A stretch of 59,553 bases of DNA from an uncultured Chthoniobacterales bacterium (GTDB taxonomy: Bacteria > Verrucomicrobiota > Verrucomicrobiia > Chthoniobacterales > UBA10450): the NCBI GenBank assembly GCA_902805675.1, contig CADCTA010000031.1, positions 1-59,553 on the forward strand, read 5' to 3'. A program made the position numbers and the translations under genes. Positions 35,032 to 42,891 of the stretch are shown here, piece by piece (the first letter of the stretch is position 1; each line of letters opens with the position of its first letter). Below the pieces are notes generated by a model that saw only the letters and a list, made by a program, of their open reading frames with translations, did no database searches and was not told the DNA's origin.

Positions 35032-35525
35032 TGTGCGGCGACCCGCACCAACTGCGACGTGTCCCCCAGCTGCAGGAGCAGCTCGCGCACGGATTGTCGC
35101 TGCTTCGGCAACACGAGCTCCGGCCGAATGTCGGCAAGCGGCTGAAGGACAAACGCGCGTTCGTGCATCCGCGGATGTGGCAGCCGCAGCTCCGGCGTGT
35201 CGATCCGCAGATCACCGATGTAGAGCAGATCGAGATCGATGATGCGGGAGACATTGCGCGGATGAACGGAAGGCCGGCCGAGTTGGCGCTCGATTTGGCG
35301 CAGCTCCGCCAGGAGTCGCGGTGGCTCAGCATCGAAGCCGATCTCCACGACGGCGTTGAAGAACGGCGCGGCGCCCGGTTCACAATCGACCGGCTCCGTC
35401 TCGTAGATCTTGGAGGCGAGGAGGGGCGGCGTCACGCCCGGGAGCTGCTCGATCTGCGCCCGTGCAGCTTTGAGGTTCGCGAGCGGATCGCCAACGTTCG
35501 AACCAAGCGCAAGGCCGGCTCTCAT
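35025..35525 (-). CDS. folK: 2-amino-4-hydroxy-6-hydroxymethyldihydropteridine diphosphokinase
   Basis: 166 residues from the ATG at 35525, which overlaps the dapB stop by 4 bp; the frame extends further but only antisense to nothing plausible. Motifs: LALGSNVGDPLANL (4-17), YETEPV, NAVVEIG, and the HPPK signature RIIDLDLLYIGD (about 91-102), which holds the two metal-binding Asp residues. It pyrophosphorylates the pterin in folate synthesis. A folK-panB pair is frequent in bacteria; here it is coupled to lysine/peptidoglycan genes. Confidence 0.94.
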   Translation of the reverse strand: MRAGLALGSNVGDPLANLKAARAQIEQLPGVTPPLLASKIYETEPVDCEPGAAPFFNAVVEIGFDAEPPRLLAELRQIERQLGRPSVHPRNVSRIIDLDLLYIGDLRIDTPELRLPHPRMHERAFVLQPLADIRPELVLPKQRQSVRELLLQLGDTSQLVRVAAQW

Positions 35526-36277
35526 CGTGCAGGGTCGTTCAGCCCGAGCACATCCTGCATCGAGTAAAGCGCCGGCGGCCGGCCGACCACCCACTGCGCC
35601 GCGCGCAGTGCTCCGACCGCGAACGTCCCACGGCTCGATGCCTTGTGCGTCAGCTCCACGCGTTCGCCAGAGCTCGCGAAAATCACCGTGTGGTCACCGA
35701 CCACATCGCCGCCGCGGATGGCGTGAACGCCGATTTGATTCGACGGACGCTCGCCAATCAGACCCGTCCGACCATGAGCGACGTCGCGCTCGTAGTCGAG
35801 TCCGCGGCTTTCACACGCCACTTCGGCCAAACGCTTCGCGGTGCCGCTCGGAGCATCCTTCTTCAGGCGATGATGCATCTCCACGATCTCGATGTCGAAG
35901 CCGTCGCCGAGCATTTCGGAAGCTTTCCGCGTGAGCCAGAACAGCGCGTTCACGCCCACGCTGAAGTTCGGCGCGAGCACGATAGGGATCGATGCTGCTG
36001 CTCTGCTGACGCGGCTCGCCTGCTCGGCCGAATGGCCGGTGGTGCCGATGACGAGCGGCCGGCCAGCCTCGGTGCATGCGGCACAAACGGCGTCCGTCGC
36101 GTCTGCATGGCTGAAGTCGACCACCACGTCGCAATCCGAGATGGCATCGCGGCTGTCATCTCCGCGATTCTGCTGCGCGACAATTTCCACACCAGCTTGT
36201 GACGGGGCCGCGTCGAGAATTGCGCGGCCCATCCGGCCGCTGGCACCGACGAGCAAGACGCGCACAGCCGCGGTCAT
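35522..36277 (-). CDS. dapB: 4-hydroxy-tetrahydrodipicolinate reductase
   Basis: 251 residues. NAD(P)H-binding start VGASGRMGRAIL (10-21), GTTGHS, APNFSVGVN and the catalytic EMHHRLKKDAPSGTA (about 149-163) are all present. It reduces the dapA product in the diaminopimelate route for lysine and peptidoglycan. Its start shares one base with the dapA stop (TGATG type), so translation is coupled. Confidence 0.96.
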   Translation of the reverse strand: MTAAVRVLLVGASGRMGRAILDAAPSQAGVEIVAQQNRGDDSRDAISDCDVVVDFSHADATDAVCAACTEAGRPLVIGTTGHSAEQASRVSRAAASIPIVLAPNFSVGVNALFWLTRKASEMLGDGFDIEIVEMHHRLKKDAPSGTAKRLAEVACESRGLDYERDVAHGRTGLIGERPSNQIGVHAIRGGDVVGDHTVIFASSGERVELTHKASSRGTFAVGALRAAQWVVGRPPALYSMQDVLGLNDPAR

Positions 36278-37155
36278 CAGGCGACCTGCGCGAACGCGTC
36301 TAGTGTCTTGCGGAGACGCGCCTCGTTGGCCGCCGTCATCTCGCAGAGCGGCAAGCGCACCTCGCTCGACATCTCTCCGCGCCAGGCGAGCGCCGTTTTC
36401 ACCGGGACCGGATTCGGTTCGAGGAAAAGATCCTTGAACACGGCGGCGAGACGGCGGTGCAGTTCCTGGGCTGTGTTGAGGTCACCCCTGCGGAAGGTGT
36501 CCACGAGCGCACAGACTTCGGCCGGCAGCAGATTCGACGCGACGCTCACCACGCCGACAGCGCCCACCGCCATGAAGGGCAGGGTCAAAGCATCATCGCC
36601 GCTCAGAATGGTAAACGCTTCCGGCATGCGGATGCGCAGTTCGCTCACCCGATCGACACTGCCGCTCGCTTCCTTGATCGAAACGACGTTGCCGCAGTCA
36701 TAGGCGAGCCGCTCCACGACATCAGCGCCGATGTCCACGCCGCACCGTCCGGGAATGTTATAGAGCATGATCGGCAACGCCGTTGAGCGCGCGATCGCCT
36801 GGAAGTGGCGGAAGAGACCCTCCTGGCTCGGCTTGTTGTAGTACGGGGCCACGATCAGCGCGCCATCGACGCCCATCTTCTCGGCCGCAGTCGTCGCAGC
36901 GATCGCTTCTGAAGTTGAATACGAGCCTGTTCCCGCGAGCACCTGGCAGCGGCCGGCGGCGATTTCGACCGCGAGGCGAATGACCTCCTCGCGTTCTTCG
37001 TGTGACAACGTCGGGCTCTCGCCTGTGGTGCCGACGGCGACGATGCCGGCCACGCCGCCGACGATCTGGCGTTCGATCAGCTTCTCGAATGCGACCACGT
37101 CGATCGCGCCGTCGCGCAACGGCGTGACGAGCGCAGTGTAGGTGCCGCGGAACAT
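36277..37155 (-). CDS. dapA: 4-hydroxy-tetrahydrodipicolinate synthase
   Basis: 292 residues. GTTGESPTL (about 43-51), the Tyr in MLYNIPGRCG (about 131-140) and the Schiff-base Lys in VSIKEASGS (about 157-165) are intact. It condenses pyruvate with aspartate semialdehyde. It follows dapF after 6 bp and is coupled to dapB. Start ATG at 37155. Confidence 0.96.
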   Translation of the reverse strand: MFRGTYTALVTPLRDGAIDVVAFEKLIERQIVGGVAGIVAVGTTGESPTLSHEEREEVIRLAVEIAAGRCQVLAGTGSYSTSEAIAATTAAEKMGVDGALIVAPYYNKPSQEGLFRHFQAIARSTALPIMLYNIPGRCGVDIGADVVERLAYDCGNVVSIKEASGSVDRVSELRIRMPEAFTILSGDDALTLPFMAVGAVGVVSVASNLLPAEVCALVDTFRRGDLNTAQELHRRLAAVFKDLFLEPNPVPVKTALAWRGEMSSEVRLPLCEMTAANEARLRKTLDAFAQVA

Positions 37156-37161
37156 GAGCAG

Positions 37162-37971
37162 TTAAAGTTCGACCGTGCCCTCAAACACGAAGTCAGCGGG
37201 GCCGGAGAGTGTGACATCGGTGAATCGCTCGCCGTCTCTCTTGAAACCGACGCTCAACTCATCGCCGCCGCGAACGAGCACGCGGATCGGGCCTGCAAGT
37301 TCTCCCGCAGCGGCAAAGGTCAGCGCGCTCGCCACCACGCCGGTGCCGCAGGCGAGCGTTTCGTCTTCCACGCCGCGCTCATAGGTGCGGATCGCGATCG
37401 CGCCGGGGCCACGCTCCTCGAGAAAATTTACGTTTGCCCCGCGCGGTGCGAACCGCTCGTGGTGCCGAAGCGCCGAGCCAAGCTGTCGCACGTCGACGTC
37501 GTCGATTGCGGGCACCGGCACGACCATGTGCGGCACGCCGCTGTCCATGTAGCTGCCGCGCACGTGCGCACCGAGGACGAAAACCTCCACATCGCGGTCG
37601 AAATCTTGCGGATCGCTCATGCGCAACGTGACCGCTTCGCCTTCAAGGGCAGCACCGATTACGCCGGCTGGAGTTTCGAACGAAACCTTGTCGCGCGGGC
37701 CTGCGACGCGCTGTGCGTAGCGCGCAAAACAACGCGCGCCATTGCCGCACATCTCGGCTTCGCCGCCATCGGCGTTGTAATAGCGCATGCGGAAATCCGC
37801 TCCGTTCGTCGCGGGCTCCACGATCAGCACGCCGTCAGCACCGATTCCGCGATGCCGGTCGCAAAGTTGCGCGATCTGCGCGCGATCGAGCTGCAGATCG
37901 CCGGCGCGATTATCGAGCATCACGAAATCGTTGCCCGCACCATTCATCTTGGTGAACTGCAGCTTCGGCAT
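37162..37971 (-). CDS. dapF: diaminopimelate epimerase
   Basis: 269 residues from the ATG at 37971 (MPKLQFTKMNGAGNDFV); in-frame upstream starts add residues not seen in the family. The two active-site cysteines lie in EMCGNGARCFARY (about 72-84) and LACGTGVVAS (about 216-225). It converts LL- to meso-diaminopimelate. First gene of the five-gene minus-strand operon; the upstream region holds repeat copy 5 and no clear promoter. Confidence 0.95.
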   Translation of the reverse strand: MPKLQFTKMNGAGNDFVMLDNRAGDLQLDRAQIAQLCDRHRGIGADGVLIVEPATNGADFRMRYYNADGGEAEMCGNGARCFARYAQRVAGPRDKVSFETPAGVIGAALEGEAVTLRMSDPQDFDRDVEVFVLGAHVRGSYMDSGVPHMVVPVPAIDDVDVRQLGSALRHHERFAPRGANVNFLEERGPGAIAIRTYERGVEDETLACGTGVVASALTFAAAGELAGPIRVLVRGGDELSVGFKRDGERFTDVTLSGPADFVFEGTVEL

Positions 37972-38015
37972 AGGCGTTCTTAGCATACGGCTCTGCGCAA
38001 TCAACCGCACCTGCC

Positions 38016-38153
38016 GTCATCTCGACCGGAGCGAAGCGCAGTGGAGAGATCCCGCGGCGGAACCTGAACGGTAACGCCACGGGATCCCTCGACTCCGCTC
38101 GGGATGACCGCCTGGTTCCGCCACGGGATCCCTCGACTTCGCTCGGGATGACC
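38016..38153. repeat. palindromic intergenic repeat, family R, copy 5 (with duplicated right arm)
   Basis: Left arm GTCATCTCGACCGGAGCGAA, then two consecutive right arms, each CCACGGGATCCCTCGACT followed by CGCTCGGGATGACCGCCT (about 38078-38113 and 38120-38156). The second right arm is an extra copy not seen in the other members. Confidence 0.8.
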
Positions 38154-38156
38154 GCC

Positions 38157-39038
38157 TCAGTGCTTCGGCGCGCGCACCGTTCCGGTCTCGATCGCCGTGC
38201 GCCTTTCCGCGACAATACGGTTCGCGGTCTCCTCCACCATTTGCTCGAGTAGCATGCGCAGGTGCGTGCCCTGACGGTAATCGGCCGGCGCGATGTGTTT
38301 CACGCGATCGGCGTGCGCCGAAAGCTGGAAGCACTTCTTGAATCCGGCGCGCGCGGGATCGTCCGGATTGTAAACCGCGATCGCTTCGCCCCCGTTCTTC
38401 CGCATGACCGTGAAGCACGGCACATCCGTCGGTCCGTCGCCGATGTAGATCATGTTCGGGAACGGCACCGGCCGGATCTCGGGGTCCATGTGGTCATTCA
38501 CGTCCTGCGACATGTCGAGCAGCCCCTTGTTGATGCGGAAGAGGTACTGCGTCTTCTGCGTGTGACTGATGACGCGCTTTGGAAATGTGATCCGGCCTTC
38601 CGTGTCCTCCGCGAACTCGCAGCCGAAGATCGCCTTCACATACGGCGCCAGTCGGCTGCCCTCGATGAGGATCTTCATGCCGGACGAGATGATGTAGTGC
38701 TCGACCGTGATGCCGTGCGAGACGTGCTCGGCGGAGAGCAGGCCGTTCGCGAACTCCTCGAACATGTCCGGCAATCCGGCGTAGAAATTCAGGTTGCCAC
38801 CCAGCGTCTTCAGCTCCGCGTTCGTCGGCCGATCCATGCCGAGCGTGTCGAGCAGCACCTTCATGTAGGCGAGCTCGCTATCGTAGCCGCCCTCGCGCAC
38901 GAGTTCGGAGCAGCGGCGCCAGAATCCGTCCTTGTTGATGCCGAACGCGGGGAAGACCACCTCGTCCTGCATGTAGCTGGGGCTCAGCGTTTGATCGTAG
39001 TCGTAGACGATCGCGATTGTGTTCTGCGGAGTGGCCAT
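38157..39038 (-). CDS. HAD-superfamily phosphatase-like protein
   Basis: 293 residues. The nucleophile motif is VYDYDQTLSP (about 11-20; Asp-x-Asp-x-Thr), then IISSGMK (motif II Ser) and YIGDGPTDVPCF (motif IV acids). The region between holds an alpha-helical cap. Soluble and cytoplasmic by prediction; substrate unknown, perhaps a phosphorylated metabolite as in SerB-like HADs. The stop codon adjoins repeat copy 5 and the start lies 3 bp from an S-family repeat, so it is a lone unit. Confidence 0.85.
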   Translation of the reverse strand: MATPQNTIAIVYDYDQTLSPSYMQDEVVFPAFGINKDGFWRRCSELVREGGYDSELAYMKVLLDTLGMDRPTNAELKTLGGNLNFYAGLPDMFEEFANGLLSAEHVSHGITVEHYIISSGMKILIEGSRLAPYVKAIFGCEFAEDTEGRITFPKRVISHTQKTQYLFRINKGLLDMSQDVNDHMDPEIRPVPFPNMIYIGDGPTDVPCFTVMRKNGGEAIAVYNPDDPARAGFKKCFQLSAHADRVKHIAPADYRQGTHLRMLLEQMVEETANRIVAERRTAIETGTVRAPKH

Positions 39039-39135
39039 CGAACTAGACAGGATTCACAGGATTGATCGGATTAACAGGATGGGATCGGAGTTAATCCAGT
39101 CAATCCTGCGAATCCCTTCAATCCTGTCGAGTTCC
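39039..39135. repeat. GAACTAGACAGGATT-type element, family S, copy 1
   Basis: Left end GAACTAGACAGGATT (39040-39054), right end AATCCTGTCGAGTTC. The inner part is made of repeated GGATTAACAGGAT/ATCCTG words. Its right end forms the last codons and TGA stop of the gene at 39118. Confidence 0.75.
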
Positions 39136-39756
39136 CAACTGCGCGACAAAGTCCGCGAAGAGCGGCGCATACCTGCCGTCGCCGCGCTCGGGGTGATATT
39201 GCACCGCCAGGGCAAAAGGATAATCGACGAGCCGCATCTGCTCGACGATGTCGTCGTCCGCGGACCAGGCCTCAGCCACGCAACCGTCGGCCAGCCGATC
39301 GATCGCCTGGTGATGTGAGCTGTTCACGTGGTCGAAGCGATGCCGCGCGGCGGGGTCCGTGCGCAGCGGCTGGATGTCTTTGTTCTTCATCTCAGGTGCG
39401 TTGTGGCCGCGGATGTCGAGGTGGAGTGTGCCGCCTAGCGCAACGTTCAACAGCTGGCAGCCTTTGCAGATCGCGAAGATCGGCAGCCGGCGTTTGAGCG
39501 CATGCTTCACGGCCTGGAACTCCCAGACGTCGCGACGCCGATCGGTGTCGAGGTCGAGCACGGAAGGATCGGGCACCTCCTGATGAAGGAACTCCGGCGC
39601 GATGTCAGGCCCGCCGGTTAGCAGCAGTCCATCTGCTTGCGCTAGGTTGACCTCAGCCTGCAACGCATTCGAGAAGCGCACCTGCGGGTGCGGAGCGAAG
39701 GCGCGGGCGAACCATTCCTCGTCCTTTGCCTGCATCCAGGTGGCCACATTCGGCAT
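39118..39756 (-). CDS. class I glutamine amidotransferase-like hydrolase (peptidase C26)
   Basis: 212 residues from the ATG at 39756; further upstream the frame overlaps the divergent gene. Nucleophile Cys in FAICKGCQLLNV (about 104-115), His/Glu in VQYHPERGD near 190, and LLTGGPDIAPE near 48. The family splits gamma-glutamyl bonds (PuuD-like) or donates ammonia. Short for the family, with a trimmed N-terminus. The end of the reading frame lies in an inserted S repeat. It is divergent, 47 bp, from a beta-lactamase-fold gene whose operon ends in a putative carboxylate-amine ligase, which suggests work on an amide or peptide bond (inference). Confidence 0.82.
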   Translation of the reverse strand: MPNVATWMQAKDEEWFARAFAPHPQVRFSNALQAEVNLAQADGLLLTGGPDIAPEFLHQEVPDPSVLDLDTDRRRDVWEFQAVKHALKRRLPIFAICKGCQLLNVALGGTLHLDIRGHNAPEMKNKDIQPLRTDPAARHRFDHVNSSHHQAIDRLADGCVAEAWSADDDIVEQMRLVDYPFALAVQYHPERGDGRYAPLFADFVAQLGTRQD

Positions 39757-39803
39757 CGCGGAGTTTGCGACCCTTCTTCCGCATTGTAAATACCAGCTCC
39801 ACC

Positions 39804-40649
39804 ATGGCCGACGATGACAGAACCGAGAAGCTCCGCGATGCGATCGACGCAATCGCGAAGGAGCAGAAGACCATCGGATGCGCTGTCTCGGTCCGCGACT
39901 ACAACGGTGACTTCCGATTCGGTCACCATGCGGATCGCCTCTTTCACGCTGCCAGCACCATCAAGGTGGCGATCCTTCTGGCCGTGATGAAAGCGGTCGA
40001 TGAAGGCGGCGCGAAGCTGGAGGATGCGCTCCACGTGCGGAACCGTTTCCTCAGCGTGGTCGACGGCACACCTTACAAGCTCGACCGCAGCTCAGACGGC
40101 TACCCGCAGCTCTACAAGTCCATCGGCCGGACGGCGAAAATCTCGGAGCTCGCCGACAGCATGATCACCTCGAGCAGCAACCTGGCGACGAATCTGCTGC
40201 TGGACTTCGTGGGGACGGATGAGGCGGCGAAGGTGTTGCGCGACGCGGGCGTGAACGGCGTGCATCTCCGGCGCGGCGTCGAGGACGAGAACGCGTATGA
40301 CGAGGGGATCAATAACGAGACGACGGCCGATGGGATGGTGGAGTTGTTTGCCGTCTTCCGCGGTGACTTCCTGTCGAAGAAAAGTCGCGATCACGCGATC
40401 CATATCCTGCTGAACCAGCGCTTCACGTCCATGATTCCCGCGGGTCTGCCTGCGCACGCGACGGTCGCCCACAAGACCGGCGAGATTTCGACGGTGTGCC
40501 ACGACGCCGGCATCGTTTATCTGCCCGAACGTGAGCCATACATCGTGGCGATCCTGACCGAGGTCGATTCCGACAAGAACGGGCGACGGGACACCGTGGC
40601 GAAGGTTTCCGAAGTGGTTTACAAGGCGGTCACCGGGAAGGCAAAATGA
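39804..40649 (+). CDS. class A beta-lactamase-related serine hydrolase
   Basis: 281 residues from the ATG at 39804 (MADDDRTEK). Serine beta-lactamase fold motifs: S51-x-x-K54 (ASTIK), S124-S125-N126 (in place of SDN) and K224-T225-G226 (HKTGE). An acidic stretch VEDENAYDEG (159-168) stands where the omega-loop Glu is expected. There is no signal peptide, unlike true beta-lactamases, so the protein appears cytoplasmic; the ATG is firm because the upstream stretch carries the other gene's start. Stop overlaps the next gene by 4 bp. It may be an amidase or peptidase rather than a resistance enzyme. Confidence 0.8.
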   Translation: MADDDRTEKLRDAIDAIAKEQKTIGCAVSVRDYNGDFRFGHHADRLFHAASTIKVAILLAVMKAVDEGGAKLEDALHVRNRFLSVVDGTPYKLDRSSDGYPQLYKSIGRTAKISELADSMITSSSNLATNLLLDFVGTDEAAKVLRDAGVNGVHLRRGVEDENAYDEGINNETTADGMVELFAVFRGDFLSKKSRDHAIHILLNQRFTSMIPAGLPAHATVAHKTGEISTVCHDAGIVYLPEREPYIVAILTEVDSDKNGRRDTVAKVSEVVYKAVTGKAK

Positions 40650-41227
40650 GCGAGCTCGACCTGGAAGTAGTCGACGGCCTGAAGCTTTCCGAGGAGCACC
40701 GCAAGTTGCTGCGGCCCGGCGAGCCGGTGGAAGACGAGAATGGCAACTCGCATCGGCTGCCGCGCTTCTTCTTTTCGGTCCCAAATTGGAAGCGCGCGCA
40801 TGAGATCAAGCTCGCGTCGCACTTTACGCTGGCCGAGTTGATGACGGTCGACTGCCGCGAGGCTGACCTGCTCCTGGAGGAATTTCCGCATTACGTCCCG
40901 TGCGCGGTAACGTTGATCGCTCGCTATCTCGAAGACCTGCGCCGGGAGGCCGATGCAGTGATTCTGGTGGGGGCGAATGGCGGTTACCGCTCGCCGGTTC
41001 ACCAGCGCAACGAGCCGAAGAGCTCGCATTGCTGGGCCACGGCGGCTGACATTTATCGCGTGGGCAGCACCTACCTCGACGACGAGAAATCGATCTCGAA
41101 ATACGCAGACATGGCGCAGTCGCTCGGGCCGCAGGTCTTTGCGCGTCCTTACACGCAAGGCGACGATCACCTGCACATCGATCTCGGATTCATCGCCGTG
41201 ACACCGCGCAACTGGAGCGAGGAGTAG
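40646..41227 (+). CDS. M15/DUF882-like peptidase
   Basis: 193 residues. The core FTLAELMTVDC...GGYRSPVHQ...SSHCWATAADIY...HLHIDLGF follows the peptidase M15 (D-Ala-D-Ala carboxypeptidase/Hedgehog-like) pattern with potential zinc ligands at the His of SSH, the Asp of AADI and HLH. No signal peptide is visible. Co-translated with the preceding beta-lactamase-fold gene (ATGA overlap, 40646-40649). Probably cleaves a peptide or peptidoglycan-like amide; substrate unknown. Confidence 0.75.
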   Translation: MSELDLEVVDGLKLSEEHRKLLRPGEPVEDENGNSHRLPRFFFSVPNWKRAHEIKLASHFTLAELMTVDCREADLLLEEFPHYVPCAVTLIARYLEDLRREADAVILVGANGGYRSPVHQRNEPKSSHCWATAADIYRVGSTYLDDEKSISKYADMAQSLGPQVFARPYTQGDDHLHIDLGFIAVTPRNWSEE

Positions 41228-41232
41228 CGATC

Positions 41233-41324
41233 GTCATGTCGAGCGAAGTCGAGACATCCCGTTGCATCACGTTTGCTTCCGCCGCGGGATTCTTCGACTG
41301 CGCTCCGCTCCGCTCAGAATGACT
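41233..41324. repeat. palindromic intergenic repeat, family R, copy 6
   Basis: Left GTCATGTCGAGCGAAGTCGA, right CGGGATTCTTCGACTGCGC and CAGAATGAC. It ends 2 bp before the start codon of the next gene and so covers its ribosome-binding region. Confidence 0.8.
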
Positions 41325-41326
41325 GC

Positions 41327-42562
41327 ATGAAAGACGCGCTGCTAGACGATCTGACGCCGCGACGTGGCACCCGCCACATCGACAAGCATCCGCCGCCACC
41401 GCGGCCGGTCATCGGACTCGAGGCGGAGTTCACCCTTTTTGTGAATGACGTGAAACGCCGTCCAGAAGACGTCTTCGGCACTCCTGCGAATCTAATCGCA
41501 AAGCAGATGATCCCGCGCACGGGCAAGTCGTTCCAACTACCGAGCGGCGGAGCGATTTACTTCGACACCGGCGTGATCGAAGTCGCCACGCCAATCATCG
41601 AACTCGGGCCAGGATGCTGCTATCGCGCCACCCGGCTGCTGTGGGAGCAGATCCGTTACGTACGGCAGGAGCTGGATGAGTGGAGCGCGCGCAACAACTG
41701 CCGCTGTCGTCTGCAGGGCTTCAGCACGCATTACAACTTCTCCTTCCCGGCCGCGCGCGCCTCACGCGCACGCACCTCGAGCAAGCTCGCCTTTCTGCTC
41801 ATGCACATCCTGCCGATCCCAGGGCTCCTCCTGGCCGCGAACAAAAAGAGCAGCGCGATCGGCCTCCGGCCACGCGGTACGCGCCTCGAAGTCACGGCCG
41901 ATTTCACTCCGGACGCCGCGCTCATGCTGGCGACGTGCGCCTTCATCGCCGGACTCGTGGAAGGCGTCCTGCACTGGGATCACTACACCCTTGAGCAAGT
42001 CGCGACGCACAACATCCCTCGCGTTACGCCGCTGCGGATTCGCAAACACTCCTCGCGCAAAGGCTGGCGCGTGGTGCGCTCATCGTTCGGGCACGACCCG
42101 TTCAACACCGATCCGAGCGCGCCGATCTGGAAATTGCGCGATGGCCGCGTGCTCAGCATGCGCGATATCGCCGCGGAGACGTTGAAGCCGTTCCGCGATG
42201 AAGTCCGGCGACTCAGCGATGCGGCAACCCTCGAGCACGTCGAGGCTGTCTTCGCAGGCGACGCACGATCGCTGCTCGACTTCCCCGATCGTCCAGCCGC
42301 ATACGACGACGCCGGTCACGGCATCGATTGGAACCGGCGCCGCATGCGGCATTGGCCGCGCTCGGCCTACGAGAAGGTCATCCACCGCGTGCTCGCGCAC
42401 GAGCCGATCCGCGTCGGCGGCAAACGTTATCGCGTGCAGCGGATGCAAGGCTGGTACGAGATGGTCTTCCGGGAAGCGAAGACAGGCGTGCAGCGCATCT
42501 TCAATCTCGATGACCTCGTACGGCTCACGCGCACGAAGAAGCGGTCGCAGCGTACGAACTAG
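41327..42562 (+). CDS. putative carboxylate-amine ligase (amidoligase/GCS2-like)
   Basis: 411 residues from the ATG at 41327. The start GLEAEFTLFV (about 31-40) and the motif YFDTGVIEVATPI (about 80-92) recall the E-x-E and D..E..T metal and ATP-binding signatures of glutamylcysteine-synthetase-like/amidoligase enzymes. A long conserved middle (STHYNFSFP, LEVTADFTPDAALM) and the tail MQGWYEMVFREA have no match I can name. It follows the M15 and beta-lactamase-like genes with a repeat between, and a C26 hydrolase is divergent: a ligase/hydrolase set. The stop TAG is provided by an S repeat. Family call is tentative. Confidence 0.55.
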   Translation: MKDALLDDLTPRRGTRHIDKHPPPPRPVIGLEAEFTLFVNDVKRRPEDVFGTPANLIAKQMIPRTGKSFQLPSGGAIYFDTGVIEVATPIIELGPGCCYRATRLLWEQIRYVRQELDEWSARNNCRCRLQGFSTHYNFSFPAARASRARTSSKLAFLLMHILPIPGLLLAANKKSSAIGLRPRGTRLEVTADFTPDAALMLATCAFIAGLVEGVLHWDHYTLEQVATHNIPRVTPLRIRKHSSRKGWRVVRSSFGHDPFNTDPSAPIWKLRDGRVLSMRDIAAETLKPFRDEVRRLSDAATLEHVEAVFAGDARSLLDFPDRPAAYDDAGHGIDWNRRRMRHWPRSAYEKVIHRVLAHEPIRVGGKRYRVQRMQGWYEMVFREAKTGVQRIFNLDDLVRLTRTKKRSQRTN

Positions 42563-42641
42563 ACAGGATTTACGGGATTAACAGGATTGAAGTCAGCGCG
42601 AGCCACGCCTCGTCTTCAATCCTGTTAATCCTGTCTAGTTC
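42556..42641. repeat. GAACTAGACAGGATT-type element, family S, copy 2
   Basis: Ends GAACTAGACAGGATT (42556-42570) and AATCCTGTCTAGTTC (42627-42641), 15-bp perfect inverted ends. The spacer is GAAGTCAGCGCGAGCCACGC. Confidence 0.9.
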
Positions 42642-42777
42642 GGTTAAAGCCCCATCAGCTCGCGGACGTATTTCGCCGGCGGGCTGCCAAACGACAGACC
42701 AGTGTCGTTGTGCAGCGTGTCTTCAATCTCGACGACCTTGTACGGCTCACGCGCGCGAAGAAGCGGTCGCGGTGTAC
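42642..42777. pseudogene. orphan gene tails (DUF885 and ligase C-termini)
   Basis: 42644-42709 copies the last residues of the DUF885 gene on the minus strand; 42710-42782 copies the last residues of the ligase gene on the plus strand up to its TAG. Both lack upstream parts and cannot be expressed as proteins. In the 329 bp between the two genes there is otherwise only S-type repeat. Confidence 0.85.
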
Positions 42778-42889
42778 GAACTAGACAGGATTGACGGGAT
42801 TCAGAGGATTAACAGGATTGGCGTCAGCGCGAGCCACGCCTTCTCTTCAATCCTGTTAATCCTGTAATCCCGTTAATCCTGTCTAGTTC
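42778..42889. repeat. GAACTAGACAGGATT-type element, family S, copy 3
   Basis: Same ends as copy 2 with an interior that repeats AGGATTAACAGGATT and AATCCTGTAATCCCGTT. Its right end abuts the TAA stop of the DUF885 gene (42892-42894). Confidence 0.9.
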
Positions 42890-42891
42890 GG

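Noticed and set aside
39765..39792. Possible promoter TTGCGA-16 bp-TAAATA for the beta-lactamase-fold gene
   Set aside because: It would give an almost leaderless mRNA and the match is weak; not enough to list as a feature.
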